A stretch of 64,000 nt of DNA from Aquarana catesbeiana (lineage: Eukaryota > Chordata > Amphibia > Anura > Ranidae), in the NCBI RefSeq assembly GCF_042186555.1, contig NC_133333.1, forward strand, positions 68,641,555-68,705,554, read 5' to 3'. The position numbers were made by a program, and so were the translations under genes. The notes beneath the pieces were generated by a model that saw nothing but the letters and a program-made list of their open reading frames with translations, did not search any database and was not told where the DNA came from. Each line of letters begins with the position of its first letter. The first letter of the stretch is position 1. This document shows, piece after piece, positions 20,032 through 33,021 of this stretch.

Positions 20032-22090
20032 GGTGCACATTGTGCAGAGGACGCACTACACTAACTTGTAAATACTACAGCTGCCTGCGATACTAATAGG
20101 ATCCGAAGAACACCACCAATTTTCTTCAGGGAGCTTTAGATGCACACTGTGCAGAGGACACACTACACTAACTTGTAAATACTGCAGCTGCCTGCGGTAC
20201 TGTACTAATAGTGGTGTTCTACATATCCTAATTTTCCTCAGGTAGCTTTAGGTGCACACTGTGCAGAGGACCCACTACACTAACTTGTAAATACTACAGC
20301 TGCCTGCGATACTAATAGGATCAGAAGAACACCACTAATATTCTTCAGGTAGCTGTAGGTGCACACTGTATAAACGATGCACTACACTAACTTGTAAATA
20401 CTGCAGCTGCCTGCGGTACTGTACTAATAGGATCAGAAGAAAAACACAAATTTTCTTCAGATAGCATTAGGTGCACACTGTGCAGAGGATGCACTACACT
20501 AACTTGTAAATACTGCAGCTGCCTGTGGTACTGTATTAATAGGATCAGAAGAACACCACTAATTTTCTTCAGGTAGCTTTAGGTGCACACTGTGCAGAGG
20601 ACGCACTACACTAGCTTGTAAATACTGCAGCTACCTGCGATACTGTAATAATAGGATCAGAAGAACACCACTCATTTTCTTCAGGTAGCCTTAGGTGCAC
20701 ACTGTGCAGAGGACGCACTACACTAACTTGTAAATACTACAGATGCCCCCGATACTAATAGGATCAGAAGAACACCACCAATTTTCTTCAGGTATCTTTA
20801 GGTGCACACTGTGCAGAGGATGCAATACACTAACTTGTAATTACTGCAGCTGCCTGTGGTACTGTACTAATAGGATCAGAAAAACCACCAATTTTCTTCA
20901 GGTAGCTTAAGGTGCGCACTGTGCAGAGGATGCACTACACTAACTTGTAAATACTGCAGCTGCCTGCGGTACTGTACTAATAGGATCAGAAGAACAGCAC
21001 TCATTTTCTTCAGGTAGCTTTAGGTGCACACTGTGCAGAGGACACACTACACTAACTTGTAAAAACTAGAGCTGCCTGCGATACTAATAGGATCCGAAGA
21101 ATACCACCAATTTTCTTCAGGTAGCTTTAGATGCACACTGTGCAGAGGACGCACTACACTAACTTGTAAATACTGCAGCTGCCTGTATTACTGTACTAAA
21201 AGTGGTGTTCTACAGATCCTAATTTTCCTCAGGTAGCTGTAGGTGCACACTGTGTAAAAGACGCACTACACTAACTTGTAAATATTACATCTGCCTGCGA
21301 TACTAATAGGATCAGAAGAACACCACCAATTTTCTTCAGGTAGTATTAGGTGCACACTGTGCAGAGGAAGCACTACACTAACTTGTAAATACTACAGATG
21401 CCTGCGATACTAATAGGATCAGAAAAACCACCAATTTTCTTCAGGTAGCTTAAGGTGCGCACTGTGCAGAGGATGCACTACACTAACTTGTAAATACTGC
21501 AGCTGCCTGCAGTACTGTACTAATAGGATAAAAAGAACACCACTAGTTTCCTTCAGCTAGCTTTAGGTGCACACTGTGCAGAGGATGCTACACACTAACT
21601 TGTAAATACTGCAGCTGCCTGCGGTACTGTACTAATAGGATCAGAAGAACACCACTAATTTTCTTCAGGAAGCTTTAGGTGCACATTGTGCAGAGGACGC
21701 ACTACACTAACTTGTAAATACTACAGCTGCCTGCGATACTAATAGGATCCAAAGAACACCACCTATTTTCTTCAGGTAGCTTTAGATGCACACTGTGCAG
21801 AGGACACACTACACTAACTTGTAAATACTGCAGCTGCCTGCGGTACTGTACTAATAGTGGTGTTCTACATATCCTAATTTTCCTCAGGTAGCTTTAGGTG
21901 CACACTGTGCAGAGGACCCACTACACTAACTTGTAAATACTACAGCTGCCTGCGATACTAATAGGATCAGAAGAACACCACTAATATTCTTCAGGTAGCT
22001 GTAGGTGCACACTGTATAAACGATGCACTACACTAACTTGTAAATACTGCAGCTGCCTGCGGTACTGTACTAATAGGATCAGAAGAACAC
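20025..22090. repeat. 1646-bp period duplication (about 15 monomers)
   Basis: AGCTTTAGGTGCACATTG at 20025 recurs at 21671, and the inverted-block variant at 20209 recurs at 21855, both offset 1646. The first copy lies immediately right of the LINE; the second has no LINE. Confidence 0.75.
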
Positions 22091-23889
22091 CACTAATTTT
22101 CTTCAGATAGTATTAGGTGCACACTGTGCAGAGGAAGCACTACACTAACTTGTAAATACTGCAGCTGCCTGTGGTACTGTACTAATAGGATCAGAAGAAC
22201 ACCACTAATTTTCTTCAGGTAGCTTTAGGTGCACACTGTTTAGAGGACGCACTACACTAACTTGTAAATACTGCCGCTGCCTGCGTTACTGTACTAGTAG
22301 TATCAGAATAACACCACTAATTTTCCTCAGGTAGCTTTAGGTGCACACTGTGCAGAGGACGCACTACAATAACTTGTAAATACTGCAGCTGCCTGTGGTA
22401 CTGTACTAATAGGATCAGAAGAACACCACTAACTTTCTTCAGGTAGCTTTAGGTGCACACTGTTTAGAGGACGCACTACACTAACATGTAAATACTGCAG
22501 CTGCCTGCTTTGCTGTTGTAATAGTATCAAAATAACACCACTACTTTTCCTCAAGTAGCTTTAGGTGCACACTGGGCAAAGTATGCACTACACTAACTTG
22601 TAAATACTGCAGCTGCCTGCGTTACTGTACTAATACGATGAGAAGAACACCACTAATTTTCTTCAGATAGCTTTAGGTGCACACTGTGCAGAGTATGCAC
22701 TACACTAACTTGTAAATACTGCAGCTGCCTGCGTTACTGTACTAATAGTTTAAGAAGAACACCACTAATTTTCCTAAGGTAGCTTTAGGTGCACACTGTG
22801 CAGAGGACGCACTATACTAACTTGTAAATACTGCAGCTGCCAGGGATACTGTACTAATAGGATCAGAACACCACTAATTTTCTACAGGTAGCCTTAGGTG
22901 TACACTGTGCAGAAGACGCACTACACTAACTTGTAAATACTACAGCTGCCTACGATACTAATAGGATCAGAAGAACACCACCAATTTTCTTCAGGTAGCT
23001 TTAGGTGCACACTCTGCAGAAGATGCACTACACTAACTTGTAAATACTACAGATGCCTGCAATACTGTACTAATAGGATCAGAAGAACACCACTAATTTT
23101 CTTCAGGTAGCTTTAGGTGCACACTGTGCAGAGGACGCACTCCACTAACTTGTAAATACTGCAGCTGCCTGCGTTACTGTACTAATAGGATCCGAAGAAC
23201 ACCACCAATTTTCTTCAGGTAGCTTTAGGTGCACACTGTGCAGAGGACGCACTACACTAGCTTGTAAATACTGCAGCTACCGGCGGTACTGTACTAATAG
23301 GATCAGAATAACACCACTAATTTTCTTCAGGTAGCCTTAGGTGCACACTGTGCAGAGGACGCACTACACTAACTTGTAAATACTACAGATGCCTGCGATA
23401 CTAATAGGATCAGAAGAACACCACCAATTTTCTTCAGGTAGCTTTAGGTGCACACTGTGCAGAGGATGCAATACACTAACTTGTAATTACTGCAGCTGCC
23501 TGTGGTACTGTACTAATAGGATCAAAAGAACACCACTAAGTTTCTTCAGGTAGCTTTAGATGCACACTGTGCAGAGGATGCACTACACTAACTTTTAAAT
23601 ACTGCAGCTGCCTGCGTTACTGTACTAATAGGATCAGAAGAACACCACTAATTTTCTTCAGGTAGCTTTAGGTGCACACTGTGCAGAGGACGCACTACAC
23701 TAACTTGCAAATACTGCAGATGCCTGTGGTACTGTACTAATAGGATTAGAAGAACACCACTAATATTCTTCAGGTAGCTGTAGGTGCACACTGTGTAAAG
23801 GACGCACTACACTAACTTGTAAATACTACAGCTGCCTGCGATACTAATAGGATCAGAAGAACATCATCAATATTCTTCAGGTAGCTTTA

Positions 23890-26667
23890 GGTGTACACTG
23901 TGCAGAGGACGCACTACACTAAGTTGTTAATTCTGCAGCTGCCTGGGGTACTGTACTAATAGGATCAGAACACCACTAATTTTCTTCAGGTAGCCTTAGG
24001 AGCACACTGTGCAGAAGACGCACTACACTAACTTGTAAATACTACAGCTGCCTGCGATACTAATAGGATCAGAAAAACACCACCAATTTTCTTCAGGTAG
24101 CTTAAGGTGCACACTGTGCAGAGGACGCACTACACTAACTTGTAAATACTGCAGCTGCCTGCGGTACTGTACTAATAGGATAAAAAGAACACCACTAATT
24201 TTCTTCAGGTAGCTTTAGGTGCACATTGTGCAGGGGATGCACCACACTAACTTGTAAATACTGCAGCTGCCTGCGGTACTGTACTAATAGTGGTGTTCTA
24301 CATATCCTAATTTTCCTCAGGTAGCTTTAGGTGCACACTGTGCAGAGGATGAACTACACTAACTTGTAAATACTACAGCTGCCTGCGATACTAATAGGAT
24401 CAGAAGAACATCATCAATTTTCTTCAGGTAGCTTTAGGTGCACACTGTGCAGAGGACGCACTACACTAACTTGTAAATACTGCAGCTGCCTGCGGTACTG
24501 TACTAATAGGATAAAAAGAACACCACTAATTTTCTTCAGGTAGCTTTAGGTGCACACTGTGCAGAGGATGCACCACACTAACTTGTAAACACTGCAGCTG
24601 CCTGAGGTACTGTACTAAAAGTGGTGTACTACAGATCCTAATTTTCCTCAGGTAGCTTTAGGTGCACACTGTGCAGAGGACGCACTACACTAACTTGTAA
24701 ATACTGCAGCTGCCTGCGGTACTGTACTAATAGGATAAAAAGAACACCACTAATTTTCTTCAGGTAGCTTTAGGTGCACACTGTGCAGAGGATGCACCAC
24801 ACTAACTTGTAAACACTGCAGCTGCCTGAGGTACTGTACTAAAAGTGGTGTACTACAGATCCTAATTTTCCTCAGGTAGCTTTAGGTGCACACTGTGCAG
24901 AGGATGAACTACACTAACTTGTAAATACTGCAGCTGCCTGCGGTACTGTACTAATAGAATCAGAAGAACACCACTAATTTTCTTCAGGTAGCTTTAGGTG
25001 CACACTGTGCAGAGGACGCACTACACTAAATTGTAAATACTACAGCTGCCTGCGAAACTAATAGGATCCGAAGAACACCACCTATTTTCTTCAGGTAGTT
25101 TTAGATGCACACTGTGCAGAGGACGCACTACACTAACTTGTAAATACTGCAGCTGCCTGCGGTACTGTACTAATAGGATAAAAAGAACACCACTAATTTT
25201 CTTCAGGTAGCTTTAGGTGCACACTGTGCAGAGGATGCACCACACTAACTTGTAAACACTGCAGCTGCCTGAGGTACTGTACTAAAAGTGGTGTACTACA
25301 GATCCTAATTTTCCTCAGGTAGCTTTAGGTGCACACTGTGCAGAGGATGAACTACACTAACTTGTAAATACTGCAGCTGCCTGCGGTACTGTACTAATAG
25401 AATCAGAAGAACACCACTAATTTTCTTCAGGTAGCTTTAGGTGTACACTGTGCAGAGGACGCACTACACTAAGTTGTTAATTCTGCAGCTGCCTGGGGTA
25501 CTGTACTAATAGGATCAGAACACCACTAATTTTCTTCAGGTAGCCTTAGGAGCACACTGTGCAGAAGACGCACTACACTAACTTGTAAATACTACAGCTG
25601 CCTGCGATACTAATAGGATCAGAAAAACACCACCAATTTTCTTCAGGTAGCTTAAGGTGCACACTGTGCAGAGGACGCACTACACTAACTTGCAAAATAC
25701 TGCAGCTGCCTGCGGTACTGTACTAATAGGATAAAAAGAACACCACTAATTTTCTTCAGGTAGCTTTAGGTGCACATTGTGCAGGGGATGCACCACACTA
25801 ACTTGTAAATACTGCAGCTGCCTGCGGTACTGTACTAATAGTGGTGTTCTACATATCCTAATTTTCCTCAGGTAGCTTTAGGTGCACACTGTGCAGAGGA
25901 TGAACTACACTAACTTGTAAATACTACAGCTGCCTGCGATACTAATAGGATCAGAAGAACATCATCAATTTTCTTCAGGTAGCTTTAGGTGCACACTGTG
26001 CAGAGGACGCACTACACTAACTTGTAAATACTGCAGCTGCCTGCGGTACTGTACTAATAGGATAAAAAGAACACCACTAATTTTCTTCAGGTAGCTTTAG
26101 GTGCACACTGTGCAGAGGATGCACCACACTAACTTGTAAACACTGCAGCTGCCTGAGGTACTGTACTAAAAGTGGTGTACTACAGATCCTAATTTTCCTC
26201 AGGTAGCTTTAGGTGCACACTGTGCAGAGGACGCACTACACTAACTTGTAAATACTGCAGCTGCCTGCGGTACTGTACTAATAGGATAAAAAGAACACCA
26301 CTAATTTTCTTCAGGTAGCTTTAGGTGCACACTGTGCAGAGGATGCACCACACTAACTTGTAAACACTGCAGCTGCCTGAGGTACTGTACTAAAAGTGGT
26401 GTACTACAGATCCTAATTTTCCTCAGGTAGCTTTAGGTGCACACTGTGCAGAGGATGAACTACACTAACTTGTAAATACTGCAGCTGCCTGCGGTACTGT
26501 ACTAATAGAATCAGAAGAACACCACTAATTTTCTTCAGGTAGGTTTAGGTGCACACTGTGCAGAGGACGCACTACACTAAATTGTAAATACTACAGCTGC
26601 CTGCGAAACTAATAGGATCCGAAGAACACCACCTATTTTCTTCAGGTAGTTTTAGATGCACACTGTG
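23890..26667. repeat. 1550-bp period duplication (about 14 monomers)
   Basis: Rare variants such as AAGTTGTTAATTCTGCAG and GTAGCCTTAGGAGCACACTG recur 1550 bp apart (23990 and 25540). The copies diverge at about 25115 and 26667. Nested inside is a 224-bp dimer repeat marked by AGTGGTGTACTACAGATCC at 24620 and 24844, and again 444 bp later. Confidence 0.82.
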
Positions 26668-29600
26668 CAGAGGATGCACCACACTAACTTGTAAATACTG
26701 CAGCTGCCTGAGGTACTGTACTAAAAGTGGTGTTCTACAGATCCTAATTTTCCTCAGGTAGCTTTAGGTGCACACTGTGCAGAGGATGAATTACAATAAC
26801 TTGTAAATACTGCAGCTGCCTGCGGTACTGTTCTAATAGGATCAGAAGAACACCACTAATTTTCTACACATAGCCTTAGGTGCACACTGTGCAGAAGGCG
26901 CACTACAATAACTTGTAAATACTACAGCTGCCTGCGATACTAATAGGATCAGAAGAACACCACCAATTTTCTTCAGGTAGCTTTAGATGCACACTCTGCA
27001 GAGGTTGCACTACACTAACTTGTAAATCCTACAGATGCCTGCGATACTAATAGGATCAGAAGATCACCACCAATTTTCTTCAGATAGCTTTAGGTGCGCA
27101 CTGTGCAGAGGATGCACTCCACTAACTTGTAAATACTGCAGCTGCCTGCGGTACTGTACTAATAGGATAAAAAGAACACCACTAATTTTCTTCAGGTAGC
27201 TTTAGGTGCACACTGTGCAGAGGATGCACCACACTAACTTGTAAATACTGCAGCTGCCTGCGGTACTGTACTAATAGGATCAGAAAAACACCACTAATTT
27301 TCTTCAGGTAGCTTTAGGTGCACACTGTGCGGAGGACGCACTACACTAAATTGTAAATACTACAGCTGCCTGTGATACCAATAGGATCCGAAGAACACCA
27401 CCAATTTTCTTCAGGTAGCTTTAGATGCACACTGTGCAGAGGACGCACTACACTAACTTTTAAATACTGCAGCTGCCTGTGGTACAGTACTAAAAGTGGT
27501 GTTCTACAGATAATAATTTTCCCCAGGTAGCTTTAGGTGCACACTGTGCAGAGGATGAACTACACTAACTTGTAAATACTGTAGCTGCCTGCGGTACTGT
27601 TCTAATAGGATCAGAAGAACACCACTAATTTTCTACAGGTAGCCTTAGGTGCACACTGTGCAGAGGACTCACTACACTAACTTGTAAATACTACAGCTGC
27701 CTGCGATACTAATAGGATCCGAAGAACAGTACCAATTTTCTTCAGGTAGCTTTAGATGCAGACTGTGCAGAGGACGCACTACACTAACTTGTAAATACTG
27801 CAGCTGCCTGAGGTACTGTACTAATAGGATAAAAAGAACACCACTAATTTTCTTCAGGTAGCTTTAGGTGCAAACTGTGCAGAGGACGCACTGCTCTAAC
27901 TTGTAAAAACTACAGCTGCCTGCGATACTAATAGGATCCGAAGAACAGTACCAATTTTCTTCAGGTAGCTTTAGATGCAGACTGTGCAGAGGACGCACTA
28001 CACTAACTTGTAAATACTGCAGCTGCCTGAGGTACTGTACTAAAAGTGGTGTTCTACAGATCCTAATTTTCTTCAGGTAGCTTTAGGTGCACACTGTGCA
28101 GAGGATGAACTACGCTTACTTGTAAATACTGCAGCTGCCTGCGGTACTGTTCTAATAGGATCAGAAGAACACCACTAATTTCCTACAGGTAGCCTTAGGT
28201 GTACACTGTGCAGAAGACGCACTACAATAACTTGTAAATACTACAGCTGCCTGCGATATTAATAGGATCAGAAGAACACCACCAATTTTCTTCAGGTAGC
28301 TTTAGGTGCACACTCTGCAGAGGTTGCACTACACTAACTTGTAAATCCTACAGATGCCTGCGATACTAATAGGATTAGAAGAACACCACCAATTTTCTTC
28401 AGGTAGCTTTAGTTGCACACTGTGCAGAAGATACACTCCACTAACTTGTAAATACTGCAGCTGCATGTGATACTGTACTAATAGGATAAAAAGAACACCA
28501 CTAATTTTCTCCAGGTAGCTTTAGGTGCACACTGTGTATAGGATGCACTACACTAACTTGTAAATTCTACAGCTGCCTGCGATACTAATAGGATCCGAAG
28601 AACACCACCAATTATCTTCAGGTAGCTTTAGGTGCACACTGTGCAGAGGACGCACTACAATAGCTTGTAAATACTGCAGCTGCCTGCGGTACTGTACTAA
28701 TAGGATCAGAAGAACACCACCAATTTTCCTCAGGTAGCTTTAGGTGCACACTGTGCAGAGGACGCACTACACTAACTTGTAAAAACTACAGCTGCCTGCG
28801 ATACTAATGGGATCCGAAGAACACCACCAATTTTATTCAGGTAGCTTTAGATGCACACTCTGCAGAGGACGCACTACACTAACTTGTAAGTACTGCAGCT
28901 GCCAGCGTTACTGTACTAATAGGATCAGAAGAACACCACTAATTTTCTTCAGGTAACTTTAGGTGCACACTGTGCAGAGGGCGCACCACACTAACTTGCA
29001 AATACTACAGATGATTGCGGTACTGTACTAATAGGATCAGAAGAACACCACTAATATTCTTCAGGTTGCTGTAGGTACACACTGTGTAAAGGACGTACTA
29101 CACTAACTTGAAAATACTACAGCTGCCTGCGATACTAATAGGATCCGAAGTACACAACCAATTTTCTTCAGGTAGCTTTAGGTGCACACTGTGCAGAAGA
29201 CGCACTACACTAACTTGTAAATACTGCAGCTGCCGGGGGTACTGTACTAATAGGATCAGAACACCACTAATTTTCTTCAGGTAGCCTTAGGAGCACACTG
29301 TGCAGAAGACGCACTACACTAACTTGTAAATACTACAGCTGCCTGCGATACTAATAGGATCAGAAAAACACCACCAATTTTCTTCAGGTAGCTTAAGGTG
29401 CACACTGTGCAGAGGACGCACTACACTAACTTGCAAAATACTGCAGCTGCCTGCGGTACTGTACTAATAGGATAAAAAGAACACCACTAATTTTCTTCAG
29501 GTAGCTTTAGGTGCACATTGTGCAGGGGATGCACCACACTAACTTGTAAATACTGCAGCTGCCTGCGGTACTGTACTAATAGTGGTGTTCTACATATCCT

Positions 29601-32600
29601 AATTTTCCTCAGGTAGCTTTAGGTGCACACTGTGCAGAGGATGAACTACACTAACTTGTAAATACTACAGCTGCCTGCGATACTAATAGGATCAGAAGAA
29701 CATCATCAATTTTCTTCAGGTAGCTTTAGGTGCACACTGTGCAGAGGACGCACTACACTAACTTGTAAATACTGCAGCTGCCTGCGGTACTGTACTAATA
29801 GGATAAAAAGAACACCACTAATTTTCTTCAGGTAGCTTTAGGTGCACACTGTGCAGAGGATGCACCACACTAACTTGTAAACACTGCAGCTGCCTGAGGT
29901 ACTGTACTAAAAGTGGTGTACTACAGATCCTAATTTTCCTCAGGTAGCTTTAGGTGCACACTGTGCAGAGGACGCACTACACTAACTTGTAAATACTGCA
30001 GCTGCCTGCGGTACTGTACTAATAGGATAAAAAGAACACCACTAATTTTCTTCAGGTAGCTTTAGGTGCACACTGTGCAGAGGATGCACCACACTAACTT
30101 GTAAACACTGCAGCTGCCTGAGGTACTGTACTAAAAGTGGTGTACTACAGATCCTAATTTTCCTCAGGTAGCTTTAGGTGCACACTGTGCAGAGGATGAA
30201 CTACACTAACTTGTAAATACTGCAGCTGCCTGCGGTACTGTACTAATAGAATCAGAAGAACACCACTAATTTTCTTCAGGTAGGTTTAGGTGCACACTGT
30301 GCAGAGGACGCACTACACTAAATTGTAAATACTACAGCTGCCTGCGAAACTAATAGGATCCGAAGAACACCACCTATTTTCTTCAGGTAGTTTTAGATGC
30401 ACACTGTGCAGAGGATGCACCACACTAACTTGTAAATACTGCAGCTGCCTGAGGTACTGTACTAAAAGTGGTGTTCTACAGATCCTAATTTTCCTCAGGT
30501 AGCTTTAGGTGCACACTGTGCAGAGGATGAATTACAATAACTTGTAAATACTGCAGCTGCCTGCGGTACTGTTCTAATAGGATCAGAAGAACACCACTAA
30601 TTTTCTACACATAGCCTTAGGTGCACACTGTGCAGAAGGCGCACTACAATAACTTGTAAATACTACAGCTGCCTGCGATACTAATAGGATCAGAAGAACA
30701 CCACCAATTTTCTTCAGGTAGCTTTAGATGCACACTCTGCAGAGGTTGCACTACACTAACTTGTAAATCCTACAGATGCCTGCGATACTAATAGGATCAG
30801 AAGATCACCACCAATTTTCTTCAGATAGCTTTAGGTGCGCACTGTGCAGAGGATGCACTCCACTAACTTGTAAATACTGCAGCTGCCTGCGGTACTGTAC
30901 TAATAGGATAAAAAGAACACCACTAATTTTCTTCAGGTAGCTTTAGGTGCACACTGTGCAGAGGATGCACCACACTAACTTGTAAATACTGCAGCTGCCT
31001 GCGGTACTGTACTAATAGGATCAGAAAAACACCACTAATTTTCTTCAGGTAGCTTTAGGTGCACACTGTGCGGAGGACGCACTACACTAAATTGTAAATA
31101 CTACAGCTGCCTGTGATACCAATAGGATCCGAAGAACACCACCAATTTTCTTCAGGTAGCTTTAGATGCACACTGTGCAGAGGACGCACTACACTAACTT
31201 TTAAATACTGCAGCTGCCTGTGGTACAGTACTAAAAGTGGTGTTCTACAGATAATAATTTTCCCCAGGTAGCTTTAGGTGCACACTGTGCAGAGGATGAA
31301 CTACACTAACTTGTAAATACTGTAGCTGCCTGCGGTACTGTTCTAATAGGATCAGAAGAACACCACTAATTTTCTACAGGTAGCCTTAGGTGCACACTGT
31401 GCAGAGGACTCACTACACTAACTTGTAAATACTACAGCTGCCTGCGATACTAATAGGATCCGAAGAACAGTACCAATTTTCTTCAGGTAGCTTTAGATGC
31501 AGACTGTGCAGAGGACGCACTACACTAACTTGTAAATACTGCAGCTGCCTGAGGTACTGTACTAATAGGATAAAAAGAACACCACTAATTTTCTTCAGGT
31601 AGCTTTAGGTGCAAACTGTGCAGAGGACGCACTGCTCTAACTTGTAAAAACTACAGCTGCCTGCGATACTAATAGGATCCGAAGAACAGTACCAATTTTC
31701 TTCAGGTAGCTTTAGATGCAGACTGTGCAGAGGACGCACTACACTAACTTGTAAATACTGCAGCTGCCTGAGGTACTGTACTAAAAGTGGTGTTCTACAG
31801 ATCCTAATTTTCTTCAGGTAGCTTTAGGTGCACACTGTGCAGAGGATGAACTACGCTTACTTGTAAATACTGCAGCTGCCTGCGGTACTGTTCTAATAGG
31901 ATCAGAAGAACACCACTAATTTCCTACAGGTAGCCTTAGGTGTACACTGTGCAGAAGACGCACTACAATAACTTGTAAATACTACAGCTGCCTGCGATAT
32001 TAATAGGATCAGAAGAACACCACCAATTTTCTTCAGGTAGCTTTAGGTGCACACTCTGCAGAGGTTGCACTACACTAACTTGTAAATCCTACAGATGCCT
32101 GCGATACTAATAGGATTAGAAGAACACCACCAATTTTCTTCAGGTAGCTTTAGTTGCACACTGTGCAGAAGATACACTCCACTAACTTGTAAATACTGCA
32201 GCTGCATGTGATACTGTACTAATAGGATAAAAAGAACACCACTAATTTTCTCCAGGTAGCTTTAGGTGCACACTGTGTATAGGATGCACTACACTAACTT
32301 GTAAATTCTACAGCTGCCTGCGATACTAATAGGATCCGAAGAACACCACCAATTATCTTCAGGTAGCTTTAGGTGCACACTGTGCAGAGGACGCACTACA
32401 ATAGCTTGTAAATACTGCAGCTGCCTGCGGTACTGTACTAATAGGATCAGAAGAACACCACCAATTTTCCTCAGGTAGCTTTAGGTGCACACTGTGCAGA
32501 GGACGCACTACACTAACTTGTAAAAACTACAGCTGCCTGCGATACTAATGGGATCCGAAGAACACCACCAATTTTATTCAGGTAGCTTTAGATGCACACT

Positions 32601-33021
32601 CTGCAGAGGACGCACTACACTAACTTGTAAGTACTGCAGCTGCCAGCGTTACTGTACTAATAGGATCAGAAGAACACCACTAATTTTCTTCAGGTAACTT
32701 TAGGTGCACACTGTGCAGAGGGCGCACCACACTAACTTGCAAATACTACAGATGATTGCGGTACTGTACTAATAGGATCAGAAGAACACCACTAATATTC
32801 TTCAGGTTGCTGTAGGTACACACTGTGTAAAGGACGTACTACACTAACTTGAAAATACTACAGCTGCCTGCGATACTAATAGGATCCGAAGTACACAACC
32901 AATTTTCTTCAGGTAGCTTTAGGTGCACACTGTGCAGAAGACGCACTACACTAACTTGTAAATACTGCAGCTGCCGGGGGTACTGTACTAATAGGATCAG
33001 AACACCACTAATTTTCTTCAG
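25540..33021. repeat. 3741-bp higher-order repeat, two tandem copies (about 34 monomers each)
   Basis: 25540-29280 is repeated at 29281-33021. Anchors include GTAGCCTTAGGAGCACACTG at 25540 and 29281, and TGTAGCTGCC at 27580 and 31321, both offset 3741. Rare single-copy features such as TTGCAAAATACTGCAG are shared. Spot checks showed no differences, so the duplication is very recent or homogenised. Macro-unit 2 lacks this region. Confidence 0.9.
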
